Translations under genes and position numbers: made by a program
Notes under the pieces: model-generated
The model's database searches: none
What the model saw: only the letters and a program-made list of their open reading frames with translations
Told to the model about the DNA's origin: nothing
Assembly (NCBI GenBank): GCA_964057195.1
Contig: OZ059836.1
Location: 22,746,279 to 22,810,278 of the forward strand
DNA from: Orthosia cruda
Taxonomy: Eukaryota; Arthropoda; Insecta; Lepidoptera; Noctuidae
Length of the DNA stretch: 64,000 nt
Direction: 5' to 3'
In this document: positions 12,001-23,102 of the stretch, in pieces
How the letters are laid out: the number at the start of each line of letters is the position of its first letter
Position numbering within the stretch: the stretch's first letter is position 1

Positions 12001-12796
12001 TATATGCTGTGTTGAGCAACAAAGATTTGAATTTCAATTTAGCATCGGTCACCTACAGACTGCATTTAATTCAGAAAATGACGATAAGTTTTGATTTATT
12101 AGGAATCAAAGCAATTAAATTCTTCATACGAAAGACACTCAAAATCAAAATGGCCCAAGCACGTGTCAAATTGGCCACTTCAGCGATCTAATGACGGTTT
12201 AACTTCATCTTTAACTACTATCTGACGGGTTCCTATTTTATTTACTTGTCATAAAGTGACGTCAACCCCGCGATAATTTGCGGTGCTAAAACCAACCCTG
12301 GTTACGAGGGCAAAGGGGATCGTAAACTTGCTCCGAAAATGAGATGTTGGGTTAAGAGGCAGTAACTTAATTTTGTTGCCAAGTAATTAACTTTATTCTA
12401 TCTTAAAATCCGTTTAGAAGTTAACCTAGTGGTCAAAATGATTGTTATTTATAGGTCACTAAGGGGGGCAATTCTTAATCCGCATCTGTCACTTTCAAAA
12501 GTTAAGTAGAAATAGGTTAGATTTTATTATTCAAAGTAATAGCATTCCTAGTTAAATTAAGCCCCTGCTCTTAGAATAAAATTATAATGTGAATTGGTCT
12601 CGTATTTTTTTCTTAAATAATCCCATGAAAATTGTACAAGCTTTCAGGATTTTAAGCAAGAAAGAGACTCCGTAGATTTTATTTAAAAAATCTTGCTAAT
12701 ACTACACAGATGAGATGTGAGTGAGGTGTTCACTCACATCTCTGGCTAGCCCTTTGCAGAAAACAAGCGTGATATTATGTGTTATCTTTCCACTAC
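12001..12796. other. Non-coding stretch
   Basis: No gene or recognisable element. The 60-residue open frame at 12,009-12,191 has no recognisable similarity. Confidence 0.4.
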
Positions 12797-13355
12797 TTAA
12801 GGTTGCCCTAGTCGTCATCATTCTTCCATACAAACGTAGTCTATTGATTACTACACTGTTTGACGGGGTACGTCCATAATATTTTTTTATATTAATTTGT
12901 CTCATCATTATCTAGCTCTGTATGAAAACAATAAGTTAACAATATATATTTGCAAGTTATGAGCGTCGAAAGTTCCATATTTCAACACTAATTTCAACGC
13001 ATCTTTGGGCACATATAAATACCATAAGAAGAAATAAAATTGCAAATAGTCACCATACAGGGATAGATTAATAGTTCAACAATGCAAATAATTTAATTTT
13101 AAACAGATATAATTAGCAGTTTTTTCATGATATCCATACTCCCAAAGGTCTGTTTATAAAATTTCGCGCGGCCGTTTTCGTCTTAAATCATCATCCATTT
13201 CGCTACAAATTTGCAAAAGTGTGTGTTCGTACGTGAACTAGCTTCTTACTGTTCATAACAGCATCTATCTCATTCGCACGTGTTGTCGGATGAGATAGTA
13301 TGCATTTTAACCCCGCGCACGAAATAGCTCGTGCCGTTGACTAGGGCAACCTTAA
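12797..13355 (-). mobile_element. TTAA-ended MITE, copy 2 (compact)
   Basis: TTAAGGTTGCCCTAGTC at 12,797-12,813 is exactly inverted at 13,339-13,355, ending in TTAA. The element is 559 bp and non-coding. It corresponds to the outer parts of the interrupted copy at 1,017-2,389 in the opposite direction. This compact copy defines the element ends. Confidence 0.75.
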
Positions 13356-13647
13356 TACTCGACGTATTCAGAATACATCGTCAGCGGCACGTGTCACGTC
13401 AATAATAACATGCAAAGGTTACCGCTAAAGGGAGTAAGTGAGCCGGTTCCTATAAACACGCACCTGTCTTACATTGACTTTCGAAAACCTTTCTTATTTG
13501 TGGAGCAACTTATCATGTGAATTAAGTGTTCGGCCTGTCAGGTTCGTTACGGATTTTATTTTATTTGCCAACCAGTTAAGCATGGCCTGCGAAAAAAAGT
13601 CGAATTAAACTTGAACATTTTGGTGAAGGTAATTTTTTGGAGTAAGG

Positions 13648-13820
13648 CAGTGACAGAGTGGCGTCCAAGGACAGGCAGAAGGAATGCTGGTCGTCCGGCA
13701 GCGAGATAGGCAGATGAAATTGTTGCTATCGCGGTTAGAACCTAGATGAGGATGGCATAGGAGCGTGGGGATTGGCACAAAAGAGAGGCCTGTGCTAAAC
13801 TAGCGCCAATATGAAGTGTC
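13648..13820 (+). pseudogene. RTE-type non-LTR retrotransposon C-terminal relic
   Basis: One frame reads WRPRTGRRNAGRPAAR, a stop, then ADEIVAIA, followed by MRMA and a short tail. This is the basic 'R.R.GR...GRP..RW.DE' end typical of RTE-clade polyproteins. Internal stops (TAG for the expected Trp) show it is dead. It belongs to a different RTE lineage from the copies at 18.8, 33.2 and 41 kb. Confidence 0.5.
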
Positions 13821-14200
13821 AAGGTATTCTGGTCGCTACATTTGCCCTGTTGCCCTCTCATTGCGTGTTTAATCCGTCTGTCAAGTACACAAACTACATT
13901 AAGACGTTATCTGCATGTTATCTGTAATATTCGAGCACACCTCAATGCTTTTAATGTTACAGATAATTCTTAGTTGTTTTTCGGTGTTAATTCTGACAGC
14001 TGTTAGATTCTGTTACAGTGCTCGTTTAATAGACTGATTGATTGGATTTCTGATAAAAAGATACTAAACTGTAAATAAAAGATTTTATTGAGTGTGACAA
14101 GTTATCTCTGCTCGGTATAATTTCTCCTTTGTTCTACATAACGGGCGATAATTTCGTCCGATAACATGCTTGTTCAGTTCAGTGGTCTCAGAAAGTTAAA

Positions 14201-14500
14201 TTACTTAGATCTACCTACTTATAGCATGAAACCTATTCTTTCTATCTTAATTTGCGTTCTCATCTGTAAGTGTTAAATTAGTACCCTTTTCTAATATTCT
14301 TTTTGTTCGAGAATTCTTTCCTCCAATATGATTTCCTTTTGTTAGGGAACCCTTACAAAAGCTTAATTACTTAGATCTACTTATGGCATGCAACTATATT
14401 TAATTTGCTTTCTCATCTGTAAGTGTTAAATTAGTACCCTTTTCTAATATTCTTTTCTGTTCGAGAATTCTTTCTTCCAATATGATTTCCTTTTGTTAGG
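14201..14500. repeat. Direct tandem duplication, two copies of about 145 bp
   Basis: The block TTACTTAGATCTAC...TTTCCTTTTGTTAGGG occurs at about 14,201-14,345 and again at about 14,365-14,500. The second copy has small deletions in the first third. The later two thirds, from CATCTGTAAGTGTTAAATTAG, are nearly identical. Confidence 0.8.
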
Positions 14501-15002
14501 GCTCTACGAAGCGAGGTAAATAATGAGGCGCAAGGCGTCAGGAAATATACTCATAATCTTATTTCAGTGGAACTTTTCTTATTAGAAGTTTGTTTGGAAA
14601 TCGAGAGTTGGAGATGCAATCCTGCGATTTCACCGTCGGATGCACTCCTGCATTGCTTTTTTTATTTGTAGCGAGTTGTCTCTCCGACCAGCGAGCGCTT
14701 GCGATCGTTTCAAGTTTCAAAGCGTTTTGCTTTACCTCGTGTACCTACTCTATTAACAAGGAAATAGATACATTTTGAATTTCTCCTCCTTCAACTTTGA
14801 AGGTGAAAACATTTTCGCATTCGGTTTATTGCTACACAATTTTCATTTTCTGCACTACTACTTTTATGCCACTTCATGACTTCACATAATATATTCTCGT
14901 GTTGTAAGAAATTAAGATGAAATTGGGTACAGAAAGGTACTTTTCTTTGTATGCTGTATCAGCACTTTTTCATCACCATACATTTCTAAAGACATGCCCA
15001 CC

Positions 15003-15151
15003 AAACGCTTACCCTTCTCCACAGGCGGAATGCATTTCAACTGCACTCTGACTGCAAATTCACAGTTTAAATGCTGCTAGTACGACTGCAATAAAACTGC
15101 AATACAACCGTGCAGTCCGATTGCTGTTGGCGTGTAGAAGGGTGTTTAGTT
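15003..15151. mobile_element. Palindromic MITE upstream of tRNA copy A (unit 1)
   Basis: Inverted ends AACGCTTACCCTTCTCCAC and GTGTAGAAGGGTGTTTAGTT enclose a core with ATTTCAACTGCACTC and GACTGCAATAAAACTGCA. The core resembles the Harbinger-like MITE of the B region, but the ends differ. It has a counterpart at 42,655-42,822 in unit 3. Confidence 0.55.
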
Positions 15152-15259
15152 GAGAAGAAGAGGTAACACTAAACTCACCAGCAACATATCCACCTGAAAA
15201 AAGCGATAAAATGAAAAGGACGTTTCAAGCATGCAGTGGAAACCATTTTAACAAAAATG

Positions 15260-15331
15260 TGCGTTGGCCGGGAATCGAACCCGGATCAACTGCTTGGAAG
15301 GCAACTATGCTGACCATTACACCACCAACGC
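15260..15331 (-). tRNA. tRNA-Gly (anticodon TCC), copy A of unit 1
   Basis: The minus strand gives a 72-nt cloverleaf: acceptor GCGTTGG pairs with CCAACGC, discriminator A, D-arm with TGGTGTAATGGTC (A box), anticodon loop CTTCCAA (TCC, reads GGA), and T-arm GGTTCGATTCC (B box). No intron. The 3' flank on the minus strand has TTTTT within a few bases, a Pol III terminator. The gene is identical to the four other copies in the window. Confidence 0.97.
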
Positions 15332-16870
15332 CGACGACTATTCTATTTAAATCTGTTTAAAGTTTAATGTGAAAAATGTGAAATATGATTTTGTTTGCAC
15401 AGTTGTTTCTATATGTTTACAATGTTAACACTTGCACAATGTTCGTTTTTTTTGGAAGTAAATTATGAATAGATATCTCAAATATCTCAATACATGTTGC
15501 CGAATACATGCATAAGGTGTGTAACATGGTTGAACATTTTCCAGTAGATTGAAATGAAAGTATACAAGGTGAAAAAAATTATTTACAATCTTTAATGGTG
15601 TGAAAGTAGTCCGCAATATGAACAACTTTAATATAATTATGAAGAAAAAAATTGTCAGAAGGTATATATATATATTTTTCATCACACTTGCACGTAAAAA
15701 GTATCTAAACATACAGGTTAACTTGGCCGTAATGCCCCATATAAAACCCTCGGGCTTTCTTTTTGTCATGAAACCCTAGGGCGGTAAGTAATATTTTTTT
15801 AATTTATGGCACAGCACATAGGTCATGCAAATTCAAGCAAGGCGTTTACACGCAATTGAAAAATTGTCTTAAAATGTTATCTTAACAGGCATTTCTTTGC
15901 AATCTCGCTACATGTTACTTAAATACTCAACTAATGATCTTAATAATCGATTTTAATAGTTATAGTATGAAAACGTCGAAATTATTTAATTCTTTTTACA
16001 CTCCGTCATGGCTGTATACCTACGTAAGTATTTGCCTTTAAAGTTTCTGAACGAAACACTGTATAATCTGTGGTGTGGGCAAAAATTCACCAACCGCTTA
16101 AAAAAAAGTTCACGTATTTCGTAATAACAGCTGTGCTGACTTGTGTATTAAAGCTATAATTCATAATTATTACTCGCAAATGTGATGAAAAACATTTTAT
16201 GTATCACGGGCGGTACGGGAATTACGAACCTCGACTCAGAAAGTCTTCGACTTCGGGCTTCTACTAGAGTCTCGATCGTAATTCCTTACATACACAATGT
16301 ACTATTTCTTTACTCGTATTCGGAACGTGGGTCTGAAGTTGCCTGAGGAGCGGGCTGAATGTAATACTTTTCAGCCCTAGCGACAATCATTTTCAACTGA
16401 CTGCTGTGATTATAAAAAAAAAACTAGTTCTATTTTCACATTTCTATTGAACCATGTTCCAACTTTCTATACAGCCACCCAATTACAGCTCGATGTAATA
16501 TTGAAATAACATAAAGTTATGTATTAATTACGGAAAATATTTTTAATGACTTTATTATAATTTACTTTCAACAATTTCTTTAAAATAACATAGATTTGGG
16601 CAAAATATTTACTATTTTTCAATGATGAAAATGAAAAATAATGGCTGAATAGCTGGCCGACAACAGACAGAAAAAACAAAATAGGTGGGAAAGCGGAAAT
16701 CCGATCTTCATTTTTTTCCGAGTTGTGGAGTTTTGTTTATACTTCCGTACAGCAGAGATCAATGAGTTCATCTGGTTCATATATTGATTTAACGCCTGAT
16801 TTCATAAGAGTCTAAAGCAGTATTGGTAATCTTTTTACCACCTAAATCAAAACTAAGATACCAAAAATGA
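15332..16870. other. Non-coding stretch, mostly unit-1 specific
   Basis: The first 150 bp match the region after the tRNA in unit 3. The rest has no counterpart in the other units. The 114-residue minus-strand frame at 15,425-15,769 has no recognisable product. Confidence 0.45.
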
Positions 16871-17437
16871 TACAACGATTTTATGAAATGGCGCGCTGAG
16901 AAAAAGTGAAATCGTTATCAGAAAACGTTTTGCTAATATGTTTCAACCTTGTTTCAACGAATTATCAAAGACTAACAAACCTTCAACATTATGGATCGTC
17001 TATTATATGTTAAAGACAACATTAAGTATAAAACATAATGTACATTTAAAGGATTTCGAGAAACTAACATCGTTTCTCAAATGGCAATCTGATGGATTTA
17101 AACCGAAAAACTCCAAAGTTTTCACTTCTCAAGAGGTAGAAACCTTCTTAAACCAAGCGCCTGATAAAATATACCTAGTAATAAAGGTAATCAATATTTT
17201 TTTTCTATTCGCATATAAGAAATTTGCATCAAATTGTAACTTTCTATATTTTATACACCAATCAAAGAGATATATCTACTTTTCAGGTAGTGTTGATATT
17301 GGCTATAAGTGGCGCTTGCAGAAGTATCGAACTAGTAATTATGAAGGTTGATGACAATGACAAACAAGGAGATATAATACTTGTGAAGTTATGTGGCACT
17401 AAAACCAAAGTTGACCGAATCTTCGTTATTAAAGAAA
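16871..17437 (+). pseudogene. Crypton-like tyrosine recombinase relic, two exons
   Basis: In changing frames the DNA encodes YNDFMKWRAEKK, then VKSLSENVLL, then ELSKTNKPSTLWIVYYMLK and SDGFKPKNSKVFTSQEVETF up to about 17,187, and then VVLILAISGACRSIELVIMK from about 17,287. This matches my memory of the core-binding and catalytic region of insect Crypton tyrosine recombinases; the Arg in GACRSIEL is the expected first catalytic Arg. Between the parts lies a 100-bp segment starting GTAATC and ending TTTTCAG, a likely GT-AG intron. Two frame breaks occur before 16,960, and the DNA after 17,437 is another repeat, so the His-x-x-Arg and Tyr part is lost. A domesticated host gene is possible but unlikely given the breaks. 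Confidence 0.65.
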
Positions 17438-18039
17438 ACGCGAGTCGGACTCGCGCACGAAGTGTTTTTTCATAGATATTCATAATTATTTGTGCCATGT
17501 CAGATCGCCTATGAATCAAAAGTCATCCTGTAGACATAAACCAACCACACAGGTATTACGAAAAAGCGAGTCAAATAAGATACTAAACGCAAATGACATT
17601 CATTAATATTAGCCTGACTAATTTTATAATAAGTTAACTAAATACAAGACATATATTCTGACGTGTAATATTTATGACTGTAACGAATATTGACTTTGAT
17701 GCGCGAAGAAATCGTTATCACTGACAGGTGAACTTTTTAAACATTCATGTGTTGTACAACTGTCCATACATTGGCGTTCATAGCTTATTGAACGGCACGG
17801 ATCGTCAATAAAATATTAGATACCCTTTTTACTTTAGTCGAGAATTTTATTTATTAAATTGAGTCCATAAAGCCGATACAAATTGAAAGTACACTTCGAT
17901 TTCATATTTTTATTTTGAAAAGTATATTTGAAAAATACAATAGAAAAGTTAAGTAAGTTAAATATGGAAATCTTGATTACTGTTTACTTTTTGTAGGAAC
18001 TTTTCCATGCTTGACGATATCTTGATAAAATACAAAGGT
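17438..18039. other. Unit sequence without gene
   Basis: A short GCGAGTCGGACTCGCGCACG repeat end (17,440-17,470) is followed by unit DNA. From about 17,570 this matches 43,395 onward (unit 3), and from 17,830 it matches 26,910 onward (unit 2). No coding region. Confidence 0.6.
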
Positions 18040-18512
18040 TAGCTCTCAGTGATCATTTCGTAGGGCAAATAAGTATGCTCTCTGAGGAGTAGCTTGAGAG
18101 GCGCTACGGCGTCCTTATCTTCCGCCTGATGCAGGTCCTCACCGTACACGGCTGTTTCGGGAGGAAACGCCCGGGTGTCAGCATTTGTGGATCGCCCGGT
18201 AGACACGGTGGAGCATACGGTGGAGGTCTGCCCTGTTTGGGCGGAGCACCACCATGTCCTCGTGGAGACCCGAGTCGACGGCGCGTAGTGTTCCACGCGT
18301 GCCTCAAAGAGATGTCAGTAAAACTGACGGGGTCCGCTAGGGCCGATGCCTGTCTGGATCGCGGTTAAATTTGAAAGAGAGTTACCGCGGCCCTGGCACA
18401 AGCAACTGAAGGTACACGGGTGGATTTTAGTCAGTAAAAGTCTGACACGCCCTCCCGCTTCACCCAAAGCGGCAGAAGTCATTGGATGTACCACCCAAAA
18501 AAAAAGGGCAAA
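18040..18512 (+). pseudogene. R1-clade non-LTR retrotransposon 3' end (unit 1)
   Basis: Broken frames give LERRYGVL, QVLTVHGCFG, VDTVEHTVEVCPVWAE and SVPRVPQRDVSKTDGVR-like pieces. This is the C-terminal Cys/His motif region and end of an R1/TRAS-type ORF2. It is followed by a 3' UTR with GTCAGTAAAAGTCTGACACG, CCCTCCCGCTTCACCC and an A-run near 18,505. Compared with unit 2 it lacks the segment encoding SFCEAV. It predates the triplication because all three units carry it. Confidence 0.7.
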
Positions 18513-18757
18513 TAGGTATAAGCTTTCTGTAATTCTATCTCAAGCATTTGAGTAATTTTTATGTAGATCTACCTATTTTTATGTGTAGTGACAAATTTGA
18601 CTTAAAACTTGCCATTTTTGCGCATGATTACGTTATCCAAAATATAATTAATTACATACAAATTGGCTTCGACCCTTGTAACCTTTTTTCAGATGAGATT
18701 TTGATCAAATTGGTGTTTATGATCTCGTATTAAAATATTGTTTATAATAATTTTATT

Positions 18758-19080
18758 GCGTGATCGACTCAGAAATGTAGAGATCCGTAAGAGAACCAGG
18801 GTTACCGACATAGCCCGAAGAATTGCCAAACTTAAGTGGCAGTGGGTAGGGCACATTGCTCGCAGAACGGATGGCCGATGGGGCAGAAAGGTTCTGGAGT
18901 GGCGACCGCGAACCGGAAGACGTTGCGTTGGAAGGCCTCCCACCAGGTGGACCGATGACCTGGTTAAGGTTGCGGGGATCCGCTGGATGCGAGACGTACG
19001 GGACCGGTCAATGTGACGATGCTTGGGGAAGGGCTATGTCCAGCATTGGAAGTCTTTCGGCTGATATGATGATGATGATG
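18758..19080 (+). mobile_element. RTE non-LTR retrotransposon, 5'-truncated, with target duplication
   Basis: The 323-bp insertion encodes the RTE C-terminus (RKRTRVTDIARRIAK, WVGHIARRTDGRWG, GRPPTRWTDDLVKVAG) and ends in a GATGATGATG tail. AATAATTTTATT occurs on both sides (18,746-18,757; 19,081-19,092), and units 2 and 3 carry one uninterrupted copy of that site near 31,937 and 44,816. A frameshift near 18,880 splits the frame. Confidence 0.9.
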
Positions 19081-19741
19081 AATAATTTTATTTAAATACT
19101 TAACTATTCAGATTTCTATCTTGTGGCCATACATATTATGCTCACATAAATACACATTATATATCTAAATTACGATAATATTCATGCAAATGTGGCGTGT
19201 CATTATTTTTGTTTGACATTTCTCTTATCTCGTAAACAAGTTATTAAAACTGGACCTAAATTGGCACATCCTGTATATCTCATTATGCGGATCCAGGTCT
19301 CGACAACCAAAACCGAAATTCGAGTCTTTTTACTCATTACAGTTTTTATGATATATAAGTATGTATGAAATATTAATTATAAAAATTATGGAGTCAGTAA
19401 GAAGTATGTAATTAGGCAAGTTATTATTCAACCATAAATATGAGACTTGTTTATATAAATACACGTTTAGTAAGTGTACAGTTACAATAAAGTATTGATT
19501 TGATGGAGAGGGACAAGAATATTAAAGTGGGTTTAATGTTCTGATACCCTCCGTTCAGAGAAATTCGGCAATAGTGCCATTAGGCTGAACTAAACGCATA
19601 ACAAATATCTTTTACGGTATCCTGTAACAGAGGGAGTGGAAGGGTAGGCGCTTCTGATAGGAAAGTTCATCGAACTTATGATTACGCCTCCGGGACGCAT
19701 TTTATTATCACGTGCAATAAAGTTTCAATGATAACGGCGAT
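19081..19741. other. Unit sequence without gene
   Basis: Aligns to 31,940-32,633 (unit 2) and, with a gap, to 44,820-45,252 (unit 3). No coding region or known repeat was recognised. Confidence 0.6.
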
Positions 19742-20716
19742 CCTTTGTTCGCATAAGGACAGATTCTCATAAAGACAGATTAGCAGAAGGACAGATTCTC
19801 ATAAGGACAGTTTCGCATAAAGACAGAAAAGGTACAGTTCCGCACACTATTTTAGGCCGTTAATACTTTCACCGCCACGCATATATACAACTTTCCAAAG
19901 CAGTGTGATTATGAAATAGCTATTGTCCAAGATATCAAGTTAACATATCCTGACATAGTACTAAAAAGCTGCTACTCTCATTTTATAAATGCAATTTGGC
20001 AGAAGTCAATTGGATTCAGTTCTTCTAAAAAGAGTCGTAAATACACTCAACTTTTCCATATACCACTATTGCCAGCAACGCTTATACCGGTGGCATACGA
20101 GTGTTTATGCGAGTTAGGCCGGAACAGTGGACGAAGCTCATTACCAGCGATATGTTTAATTGCTATAGTCAAATTTCGAACCATGAATGCCATCGAAGGA
20201 TTAATTCTAAGATTTCTAAAAAAACACCTTTATTTTAGTTGATCACACTCTTGAAAGAGAAAGCTTAACTCTCCGATCTAAATAGTCGGTTGTGGTTTTT
20301 ATAGTGCAGGAAAAGAAAAGAAGGAAATCTGATATTTTGATTGACAGTAAAAAACGGAACATTATTTTGGATTTTGCAAACGATAAAATATCGGCCATAG
20401 AGTCAACGCCTCGCAATATATGAACCGTACAACATGTGAACAACAACCGTACAAAATGTGAACCGTACCAAACCTACAGGGACTAGGTTTAAGAAAAGCT
20501 TTTTTAATGAATTGAATATAGTACCATGTGGTACACTATGGGTAGTACATTAAAATAGTTTTGTTTTGGTTTAGTTTGGAAAGTAAAAAAGTAAATAAAT
20601 ATATATATATTCTTTTCAACTTAACTGTACTTTGTCTTTATGCGAAACTGTCCTTATGAGAATCTGTCCTTCTGCTAATTTGTCTTTATGAGAATCTGTC
20701 CTTATGCGAACAAAGG
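19742..20716 (+). mobile_element. Mutator-like element (MULE), decayed
   Basis: The 975-bp element starts CCTTTGTTCGCATAAGGACAG and ends in the inverse. The inverted arms are about 95 bp long and themselves built from repeats of CATAAGGACAGATTCT-like units. The 8-bp target ACGGCGAT is duplicated at 19,734-19,741 and 20,717-20,724, and units 2 and 3 have a single copy with no insertion. Long TIRs, an 8-bp target duplication and the transposase remnant inside all point to a MULE. Confidence 0.85.
19904..20122 (+). pseudogene. MULE transposase fragment
   Basis: One frame reads CDYEIAIVQDIKLTYPD, then KSCYSHFINAIWQKS and LFHIPLLPATLIPVAYECL. The spacing of the acidic D-x-E, C-x(2)-H and downstream P motifs matches the MULE transposase domain, in which the DDE and C-x-H residues lie. 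Only about 73 residues survive without a stop. No N-terminal zinc finger or complete catalytic triad is seen, so the copy cannot be autonomous. Confidence 0.65.
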
Positions 20717-20966
20717 ACGGCGATGAATGCCGAATGATTTATAGCCGGCTAATGCAAACTTGTACAACATTTTTGGTTTTTATTGCCTGTTGGTTTTGCT
20801 TTGTTGCAAAAAGTGTGAGTTCTGTGGTGAGAATAGATTAATACTTTCTATTTGAGTTCAGTGACTATCGCGACAAAATCAGATAGTTAAAAATAGAATA
20901 CCTACCGTATTCTATTTTATCTAACTGATGTCAACAACTCATCACTGAATGCACATTCATTTTGCA

Positions 20967-21175
20967 TCTTATAATATTATAAATGCGAATTTTTGTATGT
21001 TTGTTACTCAATCACGCCAGAACGGCATAACGAATCTGGATGAAATTTGGCACAAAGATTGATTAAAGTCTGGAATATCACATAGGGTACTTTTTATCCC
21101 AGTGTAGTGTTCCCTTGGGATGATAAAACACTTTTAACGCGGGTGAAGCTGCTGGCAGAAGCTAGTTCTTATATA
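20967..21175 (+). mobile_element. Short Helitron, unit 1 copy
   Basis: Starts with TC before TTATAATATTATAAATGCG and ends GCAGAAGCTAG next to T, with GAAATTTGGCACAAAG inside. The same element sits at the homologous position in units 2 and 3, so it was inserted before the triplication. Confidence 0.65.
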
Positions 21176-21185
21176 AATTGACTTA

Positions 21186-21349
21186 GGCTCTACACAGACG
21201 GACTGCATTTCAACTGCACTCCGACTGCAAATTGAATACAATCGGACTGCTCGGTTAGTTTGCAGTTTTATTGCAGTCGTACTAACTGCATTCAAACTGC
21301 AAATTTGCAATCGGAGTGCTGTTGAAATGCAGTCCGTCTGTCTAGAGCC
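21186..21349. mobile_element. PIF/Harbinger-like palindromic MITE (unit 1)
   Basis: Inverted ends GGCTCTACACAGACGGACTG and CAGTCCGTCTGTCTAGAGCC, with TTA on both sides (21,183-21,185; 21,350-21,352). A 3-bp TTA/TAA target is the hallmark of PIF/Harbinger. The element is 164 bp, non-coding and almost fully palindromic. Confidence 0.75.
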
Positions 21350-21352
21350 TTA

Positions 21353-22037
21353 CTCCCATAATTCGCATAAAAAAATACCTGCATTAATATTTTCAGATAA
21401 ATTTTATATTAAATAAGTGTGATAATATATAATTATGATAATAAATTCTGGAAAAGTGGTTTTTAATATTCACATAAATACCAGACATAATTGTCTATAC
21501 CAAACTCACTTGCTCGTATTTACCTCCTTTGTTTGATTGTAAAAAATATAGCCCAGTGAACATATTGTGTATATTGGTTTATTTTTACGACTAATAATAT
21601 CCGTGTTTACGACCGTACGATTGTGATATTACATAATATAGCCCTTTCTGTAATAAGTTGGCAATGTTAGTATCGCCGAGTATGTAAATATCTCGTAAAT
21701 TAAGACCAATAAAACTGTGCTGAGAAGTTATCTAGAACAGTAAAGGAACCTTTTCGTGAAATATCTTAAAGGAATAATTCAGCCCAAAGTCTACCACACA
21801 CACGCACACATAGTCTGGACACAGAGTCCAAATCAACCGGTCCAGCCAGTGCTTCGCCCTTCCAGGGGATTCCAGCGTCCTTAACCAACAAACAAAGAAA
21901 GAAAGAAAACCTTAGAAATTGTGTTCCTACCACCAAATTGTGACGATTCAGAACGATTAAAACGAGTGAACATTCGTCAAAATTGCTACAAAAAAGATTG
22001 CAGACTAAATGCTGATTGCAACAGCAGCAGCAAAATG
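21353..22037. other. Unit flank of tRNA copy B
   Basis: Non-coding; aligns to 34,764-35,407 and 45,895-46,575. Contains AACCTTAGAAATTGTGTTCC and CACACACACGCACAC blocks in all units. The minus-strand open frame across it merely includes the tRNA. Confidence 0.65.
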
Positions 22038-22109
22038 TGCGTTGGCCGGGAATCGAACCCGGATCAACTGCTTGGAAGGCAACTATGCTGACCATTACAC
22101 CACCAACGC
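22038..22109 (-). tRNA. tRNA-Gly (anticodon TCC), copy B of unit 1
   Basis: The 72-nt sequence is identical to the copy at 15,260, with intact A and B boxes and anticodon TCC. The minus-strand 3' flank is CATTTTGCTGCTGC, giving a TTTT terminator. The flanking DNA is of type B (CAACAGCAGCAG before, GCTGAAAG after), shared with 35,408 and 46,576. Confidence 0.97.
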
Positions 22110-22458
22110 AGCTGAAAGAAGGCTTCGTCTGTTACGACTTATAATATCTATCTTTAAGTAAAAGATCTACTTTTTTTATCATCCGCCGAACTGAACATTC
22201 ATTTTGTTTATAGCGCCAGATCTTTTTAGTTCATGCAGTCTATTTCAGGCTTTAGTGAATTGATCATAGAGCTCAAATTACTGTACCGTTACGCACGGGC
22301 AACAAAACACAAATTGCATAATTTTTACTGCTCTAGCTACCACAAATAGATATATTGCCTATTCAGCGGTGTTTCGTTAGGTATTTTATTTTAAATCGAA
22401 GTTTTGTGATAATTTTTAAGTCGAGGTTCTTAGTAGGCGACTCTATTTGTAACAATGG
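22110..22458. other. Unit sequence between tRNA and LTR element
   Basis: Matches 35,480-35,800 and 46,648-46,992. No coding region. It ends at the LTR element target AATGG. Confidence 0.6.
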
Positions 22459-22675
22459 TGTACGAGCCAATAATGCTCATACAGCAAAAGTACGCCTATT
22501 AAAGTACTGCACAATATTAAATAAATCAGTCGTAACTAAAACACCGACACACGCTAATTTGCGTGTTGACGTGTGCGGCTCAGGTTTAATATATATTTGG
22601 AACATAACAGTGGTTTGGAGTTAAATATCTTTTACAACTACCGGGTTACTCGGCAACGACGAGAAAACCACAACA
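22459..22675 (+). repeat. 5' LTR (217 bp)
   Basis: Begins TGTACGAGCC and ends GAAAACCACAACA. Compared with the 3' LTR it lacks about 40 bp around GTTACTAGCAACAACC, so the two LTRs are clearly diverged and the insertion is not recent. Confidence 0.9.
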
Positions 22676-22680
22676 TCTTT

Positions 22681-22698
22681 TGGTCCTTCGAGCCGGAT
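22681..22698 (+). other. Primer-binding site, tRNA-Tyr type
   Basis: TGGTCCTTCGAGCCGGAT lies 5 nt after the 5' LTR. Its reverse complement, ATCCGGCTCGAAGGACCA, fits the 3' end of a eukaryotic tRNA-Tyr plus CCA as I remember it. Confidence 0.75.
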
Positions 22699-23102
22699 GT
22701 CACGGGTCCACGGAAAAACAACGTGTGAATCATCGTGACTCCTCGTCAAGCAGAGTGCTTAGCGTGGTATATCTCAGTTACGTTAGCAAATCGGTGCTGC
22801 TAGCCTCCCACAAGCGGGTCTCACCAGTAGCATTGAGACGTTGCACATAGCGTAAAGAAGGGTGAACTACACTAAGTGTCTGCCACTAACGAACCAGCGG
22901 AGATCACGTCTACTGGTACAAACTACATATCAAGCAAGGATAGGCGATGATAACGTTCAAGGAGGTTTCCCCAGCGGAGATTACGTCTACTGCTACAAAC
23001 AAGAATTAATCAGCGGGTATAACGTCCACAGCGATTACTTCGAAACCTGTGAGAGTCTGCACTACTCACGCACCAACCACTAGCAGCCATAAGGCATAAA
23101 CA

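Noticed and set aside
13356..14747. Additional gene near 14,590-14,778
   Set aside because: A single short frame beside duplicated non-coding DNA; no recognisable motif.
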